In this document: positions 11,650 to 23,957 of the stretch, piece after piece
Position numbering within the stretch: the stretch's first letter is position 1
Layout: the number at the start of each line of letters is the position of its first letter
Origin: Okapia johnstoni
Lineage: Eukaryota; Chordata; Mammalia; Artiodactyla; Giraffidae
Assembly: GCA_024291935.2 (NCBI GenBank)
Contig: CM044315.1
Span: 73,018,385 to 73,082,384, forward strand
DNA: 64,000 bases
Direction: 5' to 3'
Position numbers and translations under genes: made by a program
The notes under the pieces: generated by a model
Told to the model about the DNA's origin: nothing
The model's input: only the letters and a program-made list of their open reading frames with translations
Database searches by the model: none

Positions 11650-11850
11650 GATGTAGTGCAGAGGATAGCGCTTTGAACTTGGAATCAGGAGACTCCGGCT
11701 CTGCCCTGAAATCAGACTTAAAAACTCTGTCCTGTGATTCTGGACCAGTTCCTCCCCATCAGTGAGTCTTGATTTCCCACTTATAAAATGAGGGAAGCCA
11801 TTTGGGAAATCTTTTCAGTCTCTTCTGGCACTAATAACTGTGAGAGCCTA
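11650..11850 (+). repeat. MIR SINE relic
   Basis: gatagcgctttgaacttggaatcaggagactc...tggaccagttcctccc...tgatttcccacttataaaatgaggg. Confidence 0.65.
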
Positions 11851-11929
11851 GTTTTCACCTTCAATATTTCAGCTGATCTGCAAAATAAATCCAAGAAATG
11901 AGGATTATCACCCCAATATCACTGTAGCC

Positions 11930-12310
11930 AACACTGCTATAAGTAAGCAAGCGATGCTTCCTCAATACTAGGTGTTGCTCCAAGCACTTAATGTGTATTA
12001 AACTCATTTATATTTCCGACATCTTTGTGAGGGAGGCACTATAATCCATCTCGTTTAAAAACAAGGAAATTAAGGAACAGATTGGTTCTCTAGCTTGTCT
12101 AAGGTCACCTAATGAGTAAATGGTAGAGCTGGGGTTCAAACCCAGAAAGCAGGCTCCAAAGTCTGTGCTCCTCACCACATTCTGTAGTACATTTTTATAG
12201 ATAAACTGTGATCAGAAGAAGTTAAGAGACTTGGGCAAGATCACACAACTAGCAAGTGTTAGAGCCACAGTAGAATTCAGCCCCAAGGCCATCAGATTCC
12301 AAGTCCACTG
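11930..12310 (+). repeat. Two MIR SINE relics
   Basis: First: ctgctataagtaagcaag...aatgtgtattaaactcatttat...gagggaggcactataatcc...ggtcacctaatgagtaaatggtagagctggggttcaaacccagaa (11930-12180). Second: gatcagaagaagttaagagacttgggcaagatcacacaactagcaagtg (12190-12310). Confidence 0.65.
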
Positions 12311-12339
12311 AAGAAAAGACATACCTCTAATTTGTTAAT

Positions 12340-13295
12340 AAATTGTTCAACTACTCAGACTAATCTGAGGTGATAGCTGTCTAACACTTCTGGGAGGGAG
12401 TCTCTGAGGAAGGCCAGGTCCCATTGGCCTGAGCAAAAACTGCTCAGTGTTTATAAGGCTTAAGCGCTGGCATTCCTTGTATCTGCCTCTGTCAGGCAAT
12501 TTTTATCAAGCTCCGAAGCAGTGCGGTGAGTAGCCTGCCTGCGTCAGCAGTGGGTCATCTTGGGAGGTGTAACTTGATAAAATTCTCTGACCAAGGAAGA
12601 ATGTGGTCCCTTCCCAGGGCAGTATTTCTGGATGTGCTTTTTACACTGTAAATTCCTATACAGGTCAGGAATAATTATTATTTTTCTGGGCAGTCACATC
12701 CTTCTACCCCAGTATTAGGATTTCAGACCAAGCTCTTCATGACCCCTGGGTATGTCAGTACATGTATCCAATAATCCTTTCTCTCCTACTGAGTATCTAG
12801 GCAAAAATTGAATTTTTCACTTAAAGATTGTCAAAATCCTGAAAACTCAGGAGCCGATTCAAGGGAAGAAGCATCTTCACAATAGACAGAATCAACAGTT
12901 AAATGTAATAGTGGCAAACTCTTCTACCAGGCAACAGACAGATCTGCTTGTTAGATGGCAATTCCTCAACCCTGCTCTGTGACCTCATTTCTGCAGAGTG
13001 AAGGCAGCAGCTTCCAGCTGATTGTGGTGAATATTCATCAATCATGGTAATAGTGCAATTAGGTTCAAGCTGCATAATATGTGTTATGGCAATTTGTCCC
13101 AGTTTTCATTTTGCTTAACATTCCAAATAAAAGGAGATTAAAAAAAACCTCCTGACCTCTAAAAATGCAAAAGTAGGCCCAAAGTGCAATACAGTATTGT
13201 AGCTATTTACAGGATCTGGTTTAAATGCATGTGTATCTGTAAATACAAAGTGATTGGTGACAATACTGCCTTCTCAGTCTGTAGCATTATTAACT
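12340..13295. other. Unique sequence downstream of RAB3B
   Basis: About 950 bp without recognisable repeats between MIR relics and a BovB. It may be distal 3' UTR of RAB3B or a non-coding regulatory block; no ORF with family motifs. Confidence 0.4.
13126..13131 (+). terminator. Candidate distal polyadenylation signal (AATAAA), RAB3B
   Basis: Hexamer at the end of a unique AT-rich block, 3.2 kb after the RAB3B stop and 180 bp before a BovB insertion. An A8 run follows at about 13140-13147. Whether the transcript reaches here cannot be read from the sequence. Confidence 0.25.
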
Positions 13296-13311
13296 TCTAG
13301 GCGCAGCAATG

Positions 13312-14020
13312 CAGTTCAGTTCAGTTCAGTTCAGTCGCTCAGTCGTGTCCGACTCTTTGCGACCCCATGAACTGCAGCACACCAGGCCTCCCTGTCCATC
13401 ACCAACTCCCGGAGTCTACCTAAACCCATGTCCATCGAGTCAGTGATGCCATCCAACCATCTCATCCTCTGTCGTCCCCTTCTTCTCCTGCCCCCAATCC
13501 TACCCAGCATTAGGGTCTTTTCCAATGAGTCAACCCTTCGCATGAGGTGGCCAAAGTATTGGAGTTTCAGCTTCAACATCAGTCCTTCCAATGAACAGCC
13601 AGGACTGATCTCCTTTAGGATGGACTGGTTGGATCTCCTTGCAGTCCAAGGGACTCTCAAGAGTCTTCTCCAACACCACAGTTCAAAAGCATCAATTCTG
13701 CGGTGCTTAGCTTTCTTCACAGTCCAACTCTCACATCCATACATGACCACTGGAAAAACCATAGCCTTGACTACACGGACTTTTGTTGGCAAAGTAACGT
13801 CTCTGCTTTTAGATATGCTATCTAGGTTGGCCATAACCTTCCTTCCAAGGAGTAAGTGTCTTTTAATTTCATGGCTGCAATCACCATCAGCAGTGATTTT
13901 GGAGCCCCAAAAAATAAAGTCTGACGCTGTTTCCACTGTTTCCCCATCTATTTCCCATGAAGTGATGGGACCAGATGCCATGATCTTAGTTTTCTGAACG
14001 CTGAGCTTTAAGCCAACTTT
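13312..14020 (-). mobile_element. BovB 3'-end fragment with open frame
   Basis: 5'-truncated BovB. The reverse strand encodes an uninterrupted 216-residue frame (13331-13981) starting [20 protein letters not shown] and including the [15 protein letters not shown] and [20 protein letters not shown] segments of the ORF C-terminus. The tail is a (cagtt)n run at 13313-13337. Absence of stops suggests a recent insertion. Confidence 0.92.
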
Positions 14021-14069
14021 TTCAGTAGATTGTACTGAATGGTCACAGACTCATTAAATACTGTTATCT

Positions 14070-14440
14070 GGAAGGGAGCTTAGAGGAAATCTTGTCTGGG
14101 CTCCTTTTGCTACGAAAAGGAAGGTGGAGGCCCAGGGAGGGGGAGGAAATTTCCTAAGGCCACTCTGAGTGGATTTGTGGTGGAGCCAGGACTAGGTCTT
14201 GGATCACCTCTAGGAAGAAATTCACTTCTGTATCTGCTATAGGTCTGGCACTATTAAACACTGGATAAATATACATGAAAACAAATGGTCCCTGCTTGCA
14301 GGTACCTATGGTCTAACAGAGGTGCTTTTTTTTTGAAATATTATTATCCCCGATTTGACAGGCAAGGAAACATAGCTTTGAGAAAGTTAACATGCCAGTC
14401 ATTCATTTACTAATTGAACCCACCTCTGTCTGACTCTTGC
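14070..14440 (+). repeat. MIR SINE relics (two, diverged)
   Basis: gaaaaggaaggtggaggcccagggaggg...ggtggagccaggactaggtctt (14110-14205), and tattattatccccgatttgacaggcaaggaaacatagcttt (14335-14390). Confidence 0.5.
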
Positions 14441-14444
14441 TCTT

Positions 14445-15275
14445 TCAGTTTTCCTCTTCAGATTGTGTATTTGGGATATTGGTAGTAACAGATTTCCAAG
14501 GATTGTCAGAGTTAACAGCCTCACTTGGGACATTTGTTTCACAATTGCTTTGTGACTGCAGCCTTATAATGTCCACAGAATGATATGAACATTCTCCAGA
14601 CATGACTTTCCCAGTATTACCACCTGCTCTTGCCCCAAGCTCCTTGCTTATGTATCAAGTTTCTTACAGTGTCTGAGTAATGTTTATTTGAGTTCGTTTG
14701 CCAATCATTTGGTATAAGTAGAAGGAATTACAGCGGCGAGTGTCCTGGGATTTCATTGATTTCAGATTCCCCATCCCAAACCTATACTTGATTACCTGCT
14801 ACTGCTGAAGAATCAAGCAACAGCCTCTGACTGGGAATGCCTGTGAGAGACAGGTCCATTGGATACAAATACTGTTAAGTGATGTTTTTGAAGGCCTGGA
14901 TCCCCTATATGAAGTAGGCACAATTGAAATATATTCTTTCAACAAATTAGTGTCTAGTATGTGCCAGGATACAATCACAACTAGACACAATTCTTGCCTT
15001 CATCAAGCTTATAGTCTAACAGCTTGTTGTTTAGTCTAGACATCGCAAAATAATCACCAAAATATAATTACAAAGCACAGTGAAGGAAAGCTACATCATT
15101 CTATGAGAACACATAACTGTGAAACCTGAGTCACGTTTGTGGAGCTATTTCAGGGACCTCAGGAAGACCCCACTGCCCCTGGCCATCACTCTACATTTCT
15201 CAATTAAGCTTTCATCTTTTAGTTTAAACCTTTGATGAAACCTGATTGAACACAAATCCTCCAAAAAGAGTAAGA
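14445..15275. other. Intergenic sequence, little recognised
   Basis: No gene. agtatgtgccaggatacaatcacaac near 14950 has an old-repeat look but is too diverged to assign. Confidence 0.4.
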
Positions 15276-15277
15276 AG

Positions 15278-15375
15278 GAATTCCCTGGAGGTCCTGTGGT
15301 TAGGACTCCGACCTCAATCCCTGGTCGAAGAACTGAGATCCCACAAGCCATGTGGTGTAGCCAAAAAAAAGAAAA
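15278..15375 (+). mobile_element. Short CHR-type SINE
   Basis: ggaattccctggaggtcctgtggttaggactccgacc...gatcccacaagccatgtggtgtagccaaaaaaaag: tRNA-derived head and truncated body with an A-rich end. Confidence 0.8.
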
Positions 15376-16525
15376 AAGTGAGGTAAAGAATATCTGTACT
15401 TGTGAAACATCTGTAGACCACTTGGTTCAGAGTTAATTGTCCTCTGAGACACATAACAAACCACTCCAAAATTTAGTGATTTAAAACAATAAATGTTATT
15501 TCTCACCACTGGATAGAGATGGGTGGATGGTTCCTCTGGCCAAGGCTGGATGGTCTAGAGTGGCTTCATTCATGTGTCTGGAGTCCCAGCTGAGATGACT
15601 AAGGTGGTGGGATCTTCTCTCTCCATGTTTTCATTCTCCAGAAAGCAACTCAAAGTTGTTCACATGGTGGTAGAAGTTTTCCCAGCAGCACGAGAGAGCA
15701 AGCTCCAATGCAGAAGCATTTTTCAAGCCTATGTTTGTATCATGTTTGCTCATGTCCAACTGACTAACAAGTCATACGGCCAAGCCTAATTTTAAGAGGT
15801 GGAAGAATAGATGCCATCTCTTGATAAGAAGAGCTGCAGAAAATTATGGCCATTTTTCAGCCTACCAAGGGAAGCAACCCTAAGTCATCTAAAACTAAGT
15901 CTGGTAAAATTTCCTGGGTCCTAAAACCTGGCTCTGAAGATAACCAAGGGAAATGACACAGTGGTTTAAAACAGGCTTGTTTCTCATCATTTGTTTAGTT
16001 GTCCAAAGGGTATACTTTGGAGCAATCAACACATCTCATAGAGTTTAGATGCTTGTTCAACAGTTCATTTGGTTAGTTCTTAGCTCCCCAGTGAGGGATG
16101 AGTCTGGCTTCTCATTCCATGGGATTCACTGTAATAATGATTGTGATTCCCATCTGAAGTTCCTGGCTGGAAGCCCAGCAGAAGGATTCAGTATATGCAA
16201 AAGAGATGACTAAAAGAACAGTTGATCCCTCTGCTCTAGATATACTTTCTTCCTTGAAGCCTCATCTACTCCTGAGGCTTTAGGTGCCACATCTTTGGTG
16301 ATGACATGTATAAACAAGTGCCTACTATACATCTCCATGTCTCTAACTTATCATGTCCAGGAACTCTTGATTCTGCTCCAAATTTATTTTAACCCTAGTT
16401 TTCACAGAAATCTTAGTATAATTCCTAATTCCTTGTTTTCCTTTTTCTTAGTGTCGACATCTAATCCAACAACAAGTCCTGTGATTCTCCTTCTAAAGTC
16501 TATCTCAAGTCTTCCCACTTTTGGA
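15376..16525. other. Intergenic, possible very old repeats
   Basis: aaatttagtgatttaaaacaataaatgtta at about 15468 and gtggtttaaaacaggcttgtttctcatca at about 15961 look like two diverged copies of one ancient mammalian repeat. No gene seen. Confidence 0.3.
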
Positions 16526-16530
16526 AGTAA

Positions 16531-16648
16531 GGCTTCCCTGATAGCTCAGTTGGTCAAGAATCCACCTGCAATGCAGGAGACCCCAGTTCAATTTCTGGGT
16601 CGGGAAGATTTGCTGGAGAAAGGATAGGCTACCCACTCCTGTATTCTT
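16531..16648 (+). mobile_element. Bov-tA SINE, 5' part (first of a tandem pair)
   Basis: ggcttccctgatagctcagttggtcaagaatcc...ggttcaatttctgggtcggg, truncated at gtattctt where a second copy starts. Confidence 0.85.
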
Positions 16649-16845
16649 GGGCTTCCCTTGTGGCTCAGCTGGTAAAGAATCCGCCTGCAATGTGGGAGAC
16701 CTGGGTTTGATCCCTGGGTTGGGAAGATCCCCTGGAGAAGGGAAAGGCTACCTACTCCAGTGTTCTGGCCTAGAGAATTCCATGGACTGTATAGATCATG
16801 GGGTCACAAAGAGCTGGATATGACTGAGCCATTTTCACTTTCATG
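16649..16845 (+). mobile_element. Bov-tA SINE (second of a tandem pair)
   Basis: gggcttcccttgtggctcagctggtaaagaatcc head directly abutting the preceding copy, full body, ending tgactgagccattttcactttca. Confidence 0.88.
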
Positions 16846-16849
16846 GCCA

Positions 16850-18870
16850 TGATGTTGGTCCAAGGCACCATTGTTTCTCCCCTACCTAGGAGCTAACACA
16901 GAGCTTGTAGCCACTTTCCCTACTCCATGCTTGCTCACTTACGGTCTACCCTCCACACAACAGCAATTTTTTAAAAATATAAATGAATGAGAATTTAGTA
17001 ACACTGAAGTCTACTTCAATGCCAGACATGAAAAGAATCTACAGACTTCCATTATTATTAATAATCATTATCTTATTGATTCTCGTTCTAGCCCTGAATC
17101 TGTTCCTCACTTGCTGCAAGATCTCTGGTAAATCATTTCTTTTGATTGCCAGCTATCATGTCTCCCCTCATTTCTTCAGAAAATGGCAACCTTTTCTTTT
17201 GTAGTACTACTACTTCCTCATTCAAACCAGGTGATTCTAGTGAAGACTGTCAGTAAAGGGGGCATGTGATCAAGTGGGCCCAGTCAGAATCCTTCCTCAG
17301 GAATTTTTTTAACTGGAGCTATTTTCTTTCCTTTTGCATGGCAAATATACAGGGATGTGTGCTCTAAAACTGATGGTGTATCCTCAAACCACATGTAGAA
17401 TACCACTCTGTAGTAAGAGAAAACAAGCTCATCAATGCAGGGAGAGGCATAGATATAAGGTAAGAGAGTGTGTCTTGTGGATTTCTTATTGATTCTGGCT
17501 TCTTGAGGCTTGACTGGTCACCACATTCTTTGATTCTGCTAGACACTTCACTAGTTTCAATAAAGTCCCCATTGAGCTTTGCTCATTGGAGTTAGGTTCT
17601 TATCACTTGCAACCAAAGTATATTCTTTCCTCTTTGGTTCTCAGTTTTCTTACTGCTCCAAATTTTTGAACACCAAAACTTCAGAAAATCCCATTTCTAT
17701 GGGATTTTCATTTCTTATACCTGAATGCATGAGGAAGAGGGATTTTGCAAGGTAAAAAGCAGTTCTCCATGATGTCATCTCCTGATGATAGCACAGGCAA
17801 AGGTTCCTATGGTTAGGTCACTGATCCACACCGTGTCTGGCTTCCCAAGTACCCAGAAACTACACAAAACATCTAACACCACTGCTGTGAGTTCATATCT
17901 GTTCCTATTTCTGTGCCAACTCAGTAACAGCCACCATCTTGAGAGAACACAACTGAATGGACTGAGTTGTATGGCATCTGCCTTCACCTGCTTCTCTTCT
18001 TTCATCTTGAAGTGACCAAACAGCAAATACCCAAATAGGAAGTCTCTTGAAAATAGACTTGATTAAAAGAGTTTCCTTTGCTTGATGTAAAATTGTGCAA
18101 TAGAGATGCAAAATAAGTCAGTAAGTCTCTGAGGAATGTAATTAGAATTGCATCTCTTCCTGGGGTTCACCCATGGACTGGGATAAAGTCAACAGGTTGT
18201 GCAACCTTAGTTAAATCACTCCTTATCTCTGAGCTTCAGGAGCTTACAGCAGATGGTTTCTTCAGGCGCTTTTGCACTAATGCTCTATGATTTTATGCCC
18301 ATTTTCTGTAACAGCTGCAAGTGGCAAACAAGATTTTGGCAGGGAGATGTTCACTATGAAAGCCTCTTCTCTTCTTGGGTATAATTAAAACAGCCAAGGC
18401 TATGTGACCCCCTCATCACACAACCAGGTTTGTGACTTTTGTTTCTGAGGCTGTCAGAAAGCATCTTAACAATTAAGTGCATCTGGATGGTCCCTGACTG
18501 CCTGTCCCAAGTCAGAGTTTCCTAAAGGGTCACAAGAGGAAGAGAAGAAACAAGAATCTCTGGGGAGACTTATTAAGAATGCAGCACAGACTCATGCATT
18601 TGAGAAGAAATACTAGGGCAGCCAATGTTTAAGAGCCATAAATGCATTCCAATTCAAGGAGGACTAATTTATAGGGTACTAAGATGGATGCCAGGCTCAG
18701 TTGGGTAAGATCTTTCTGAGGACAATCTCTATCATGCAGCTGGGATTCTGGAAACTAAAGGGTTGAGAGATATGCATGTGCTGAATTATCTTCCAATCCC
18801 TCTAAATTTCAGACCACAGAATGAGGACCGAATATGCAGTATGGTGAGTGGTCTAAGACGACGGCTTGTA
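16850..18870. other. Intergenic sequence, no gene recognised
   Basis: AT-rich unique sequence. A weak MIR-like patch (accttagttaaatcactccttatctctgagcttcagg) lies at about 18205-18250. Nothing else supported. Confidence 0.4.
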
Positions 18871-18879
18871 GTTCAACGG

Positions 18880-19075
18880 ACCTAGGTTCAATTTGGTTCG
18901 TCATTAACTAGTTGCGTGACTTGGAGCAAATTACTCTTCTCTTGGAGCCTCAATTATTTCATATGTAAATGGAAAAGTAATTCTCACCTCAAGAAATTGT
19001 TGAGAGGATTAAATGTGAGAATAGTATAAATAAAGTCTTTAGTGCAAGGCCTAACACACACAGTAGATGCCAAAC
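18880..19075 (-). repeat. MIR SINE relic
   Basis: ggacctaggttcaatttggttcgtc...gttgcgtgacttggagcaaattactcttctcttggagcct...gaggattaaatgtgag: near full-length reversed MIR. Confidence 0.7.
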
Positions 19076-19489
19076 GTGTGGTGTTGACAGTTGTGCTGCA
19101 GAAGGTCATCCCAATCGGGCAGAGCAGGGAGAAAATCCAACCTAGGATCTTTGTAAGGGCTCTTGGAGCAGAGACAGTAAAGACCCTGTGCAAACACTAT
19201 GAGCAACAGAGCAATGGGGGTGGGACAGGGCCTGTAAGGAGGAGATGGAGCCTGGACTTGGAAAGAGGATGGAGAAAGAATCTCATTGGGAACAAGGGAA
19301 GAGAATCCAAGAAAATGGCTTTGAACAGTTCTGTTGCATGACCTTGTTGGGTTGGCTGCCCCCAAACACCTGGCAGAATGTAGAAACCAGCCTCCAGAAG
19401 TGAAGAATAAGCCAAAAATGAGGTTTAGAGTATTCTGGAGCCTCTGTTAAGAGATTCTCTCCAATGTACAGGAAACCAGAATCCTGGAG

Positions 19490-19865
19490 ACCTGGATTTG
19501 CGTCCTGCCTTTGCAATATACTAATAGTGTGACCTTGGGCAAAGATGTGTGCGTGCGTGCTAAGTTGCTTCAATCATGTCCAACTCTTTACAATCCTCTG
19601 GACTGTAGCCTGCCAGGCTCCTCTGTCCATAGGATTCCTCAGGCAAGAATACTGGAGTGGGTAGCCATACCCTCCGCTAGAGGATATTCCCGACCCAGGG
19701 GATCGAACCCGCGTCTCTTACATCTCCTGCATTGGCATGTGGGTTCTTTACCACTAGCACCGCCTAGAAGCCCTTGGACAAACATGTGTTCATCTATAAC
19801 ATGAGAGTAATAATTTTGCCTACTTCACAAAATAGCTGTGACAGTCAAATGAAAGTACATTTTAG
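19490..19865 (-). repeat. MIR relic split by a Bov-tA
   Basis: MIR pieces agacctggatttgcgtcctgcct...gtgaccttgggcaaa (19488-19545) and catctataacatgagagtaataattttgcctac (19790-19860) flank the SINE. Confidence 0.6.
19551..19772 (-). mobile_element. Bov-tA SINE, reverse orientation
   Basis: Reads gctaagttgcttcaatcatgtcc...ggggatcgaacccgcgtctctta...cactagcaccgcctagaagccc. Diverged 17-bp target duplication (cttggRcaaaSatgtgt) at 19534-19550 and 19773-19789. Confidence 0.92.
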
Positions 19866-20249
19866 GAACTGCAGAACATTGGGAACATATAGGATGGAAC
19901 CACTGTGAAGGGCTGGGGTAGGAAACAGGTGGCATTCATCATAGAATGAAACTGAGCATACCCCTCCCAGAGCCATTTCCAAGGATCCCCTCCTTCCTCC
20001 ACCTCCTTTCCCCTTCCCCCACATTTTGGTCCCAGGAGCCTAACCTCACAAGGAAATATCAGAGCCAGCATGCCCTACACCCAGAAGTTTTGTTGACTTC
20101 AGAGAAACTTCCAGAGGCTAAGAGCACCAAAAGGAATTAACCAGTGCATGTGGGACTGAATGAGCAGAGGAGTGAGCTGAGATTGGATGGGGACCCAGGA
20201 GGGGCAGACAGTGGAGTCCATATGCACTTTGATTAGAATAGCATAACAA

Positions 20250-20445
20250 AAATCATTAGTCACGTGTTTGGCACTTTACAGTTCCCAAAGCACTTTCTCA
20301 CTGAAGCCCTAATGATCTTTGACACAATTCTGTAATGTGGGTTTTAGAATTTCCAGTACTCAGATGGGGAAAACTGAGGCCTGCATCTGAGAAGCAACCA
20401 ACCCAAGACTACATAGAAAAAGCAGCAAATGGCTTGGTTGATTTC
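20250..20445 (+). repeat. MIR SINE relic
   Basis: ggcactttacagttcccaaagcactttctc...cagatggggaaaactgaggcc...caacccaagactacata. Confidence 0.6.
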
Positions 20446-20449
20446 AGAA

Positions 20450-22215
20450 CCAGGTAGGGTCTGCCCCCAGGAGTGGGCAGTCTTGGTCCTGAACCCTGTG
20501 TATTGTGGGCAGGGGGAGGGCAAGCTGAAGAAAAAACCTAAGCGTCTATTGTGTCTACATCTGGCTTCTTCTCTGCTTGTGGGAAGGAAGGAAGCAAGGA
20601 ACACACATTCCTCATGGCACCCACACCCTCAGTAAAATGAAACCCTTGAGCAGGGTTGAACAGCAAAGGCTTTCGTCTCATCACAGGGGCAGATGGTCTC
20701 CCAAGTCACACAGTGAAATGTCACCTTACTCAGTTTGCACAACATCTTCAATTCCCCCAATGACTCTTTCTAATTTATTCAATCAGGGACCAAGCTATCT
20801 CATGCCAGCTTAGGAGATGTACCACAACAGGCTGAGAAGAATTCCTCAGGAGGAGCAATTAGCAAAAGTCGGAGTTGTTGCTAAGACTGAGCAGAGAGAA
20901 GGATCATAACTCTCATGATTCCCACCCCTCCATCAGATTCTAGCTAAAGAGATGTTTTCCTGCTTTTTTATTTTTATTTTCTGCTTACTGACACCCCTTC
21001 TCAGTGACATATGAAATATGAAATGTCATGTAGTGTTGTGAGTTTGTACATATATAAAGAAATACCAGGGTATACACAGTAACAAAAGGAAAGATCCCAT
21101 TTGCAAATATCTGTGGTGTCTCCTTGTTCTGTGTTGATATGTCGTATTGATATAAATTGGCTTTTCTTAATATAGCCTTTACCCTCATCATGGTGGCAGT
21201 GTTGGGATGTGCATTAAACTTCATCTGAAGTATGCATCATTTATACATGACTCTTTCTTGGGTTTGTGCTAAGAGCTTTGGGAAAAGAATCCTGCCATCT
21301 GAGATCTTAGGAACTAGGGAGACAGGTCCAGCACCAATGCAATAAAAGTCACAATGCAAGACAGTAGTTCATGAATGACTCAGAAAAGGGGGAGATCAGG
21401 GCAGACTATAACAGGGAAGGCTTACTGGAAGAGAAGGAAGGCTGCAAGAAGACAGGCATGGCCATTCAGCTTGCACTTATGAAGATCCTCTGGGTCCCAG
21501 TTCTGTGCTGGGTGATGCAGAGGATGCAGAGAATTACAAGGATCAGGTGTGTCTCCAAGGAGCAAAGCTCAGTATTGATGCCCAACAGTGGGTTAGGATA
21601 CACTGAGGGAGCACTAAGGAGCAAGAGAGCTGCTCAATACATGGCTGAGCTGGAGAGAGTGCTCAGCCCAAAGGAAAATGAAAAAGTATAGATAGAAATG
21701 GCAGCTTCCCAAAGAGGCAGAACCTACTCTCTACTTACCAACTTCCCAAAAGTATAACATAGTTCTTCACTCATCTCCACCATGGTGTGAAGGGAAGCCC
21801 TTTCCTTTTCTCTAGCCTGGTTAACTCCTATTCATCTGTAAGGACGCAGGCACCAAGACCCTGGTGAGCCAGAGAGGATGTGAAGCTTTGGAAACAGAGA
21901 AGAAGTGATGGAAGTGTTAGATACTGCATTAGTGAGGATTCTTTTGATTTTGTGACATATACCCACATTTAATAATCACAAGGGGGAAAAAAAGAAATCA
22001 TGGTGGAAGGGGAATTTGTTAGCTCATGCTACTGCAAAGTCCAGGAGTGTATCTAGCTTCAGGCTCAGCTAGAACCAGGTGATTGATTTATATTATCAGG
22101 ATTCCATTTATCTCTCAGTTTTACCCTCCTCTGGGTTGGCTTCATTCTCAAGTTGCTTCAAGTTTATCTTACCATGTAGCCATCTGTACAAAAAGAGTGC
22201 GTTTGCTTCAATATC
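20450..22215. other. Intergenic sequence, no gene recognised
   Basis: Open frames up to about 106 codons (21371-21691, +) have no family motif and no splice context. ccatctgagatcttaggaac...agacaggtccagcaccaatgcaa at about 21295 has no assigned family. Confidence 0.4.
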
Positions 22216-22217
22216 TC

Positions 22218-22745
22218 TTTTTTTTAAAAAAACTGATTTACAATGTTGTGTTAATTTCCCCTGTATAGCAAAGTGATTCAGTTATACATACATATACATT
22301 TTTTTACATTCTTTTCCATTATGGTTTATCACAGAATATTGAATATAGTTCTCTGTACTTACAGTAGGACCTTGTTTATCCATTCTCTATTTAATAGTTC
22401 ACATCTTGTAGCCCTAAACTCCCAGTTAGTTTCTTCTAACCCCTCCCTCATCACCCCTTCCCCTTGGCAACCACAAGTTTGTTCTCTATGTTTGTGAGTC
22501 TGTTTCTGTTTTGTAGATAGGTTTATTTGTGTCATATTTGAGATTCCCCATATAAGTGATATTATATAGTGTTTTTCTCTTTCTGACTTACTTTCTTAGA
22601 ATAATCTTTAGGTCCATCTGGGTTGCTGGAAACGGCACTATTTCATTCTTTTTTATGGCTGAGTAGTATTTCATTGTATATATACATGACATCTTTATTC
22701 ATTTATGTGTCCATGGATACTTCAATAGTTTTAGAAAAAGTCTTG
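22218..22745 (-). mobile_element. L1 LINE 3' fragment, reverse orientation
   Basis: aaactgatttacaatgttgtgttaatttcc...agttctctgtacttacagtagg...cattcttttttatggctgagtagtatttcattgtatatata: antisense of the L1 3' UTR and ORF2 end. Confidence 0.9.
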
Positions 22746-22768
22746 GGTAATGTACCAGTTTTAGGATC

Positions 22769-23310
22769 AAAGACGCTTACTCCTTGGAAGGAAAGTTATG
22801 ACCAACCTAGATAGCATATTAAAAAGCAGAGACATTACTTTGCCAACAAAGGTCCATCTAGTCAAGGCTATGGTTTTTCCAGTAGTCATGTATGGATGTG
22901 AAAGTTGGACTGTGAAGAAAGCTGAGTGCTGAAGAATTGATGCTTTTGAACTGTGGTGTTGGAGAAGACTCTTGAGAGTCCCTTGGACTGCAAGGAGATC
23001 CAACCAGTCCATCCTAAAGGAGATCAGTCCTGGCTGTTCATTGGAAGGACTGATGTTGAAGCTGAAATTCCAATACTTTAGCCACCTCATGCGAAGAGTT
23101 GACTCATTGGAAAAGACCCTGATGCTGGGAAGGATTGGGGGCAGGAGGAGAAGGGGACGACAGAGGATGAGATGGCTGGATGGCATCACCGACTCGATGG
23201 ACATGAGTTTGAGTGGACTCTGGGAGTTGGTGATGGACAGGGAGGCCTGGCGTGCTGCAGTTCATGGGGTCACAAAGAGTCGGACACGACTGAGCGACTG
23301 AACTGAACTG
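22769..23310 (+). mobile_element. BovB 3'-end fragment
   Basis: Starts aaagacgcttactccttggaagg and ends gcgactgaactgaactg. The ORF tail is readable from 22972 ([20 protein letters not shown]...) but has an in-frame stop upstream. Inserted in, or next to, the L1 at 22.2-22.7 kb. Confidence 0.92.
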
Positions 23311-23925
23311 ATTATACCAGGAGGTGAGTGCTCTGATTGGCTGAACCTGTACCTTGTGCTTATCTCTGCACGGAAAATGGAGTTAGTCCCACTGAAAACA
23401 GATGAACTCCAAGTGGGAGAGGAGTGGTGGGCCCTAAGGAAAATTTGGGTGGTGCTTTCAGATGAGAAGAGAATGGGTGCTGGCCAGGCATAAATACCAC
23501 CTATTCATAGGAGATACAGAATCACATCATTTCACAAAAGACACCCAAAGACTGGACATAGGAGAACAAGACTGAGTTCTACTCCCAGGATATGGAAATG
23601 GAAGGAACAATGCAGGTAAGGATGGCATGGGATGGGGGTTTGTGGAGACCTGAGGCAGCCAGCTGAGAGTAGAGCAGGCAGGATGAGTATGATTGAATAG
23701 GCTGTGTCCTGCAAGAGGGCCTGTGTGAACTGAATGGGGGTTGAAATGCAGCTTGGGCTCCAGGTGCTGAGTTTTGTGTCCTAGTGTGGGGCTGCCTCTA
23801 CCAGGAGGAAGGGTTCCTTTGTATAATTCACCTAAAGGTGCTATCTGCTCACCAAGCCGTGAGTAGAGGGGCAACATCCATCCAGAGGGAACACCTGCTT
23901 CCAATTTGCACAAAGATGCTGTAGT
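23311..23925. other. Intergenic sequence, no gene recognised
   Basis: A 128-codon reverse frame (23527-23913) exists but lacks any recognisable domain, promoter or splice context. No repeat identified. Confidence 0.4.
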
Positions 23926-23957
23926 GGGTTGAACTGTATCCCCCTAAAAGATACATT

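Noticed and set aside
13428..13997. 189-residue frame opposite the BovB frame, repeated at 22767-23204 and 53948-54505
   Set aside because: Recurs in every BovB copy as the opposite-strand shadow of the ORF C-terminus.
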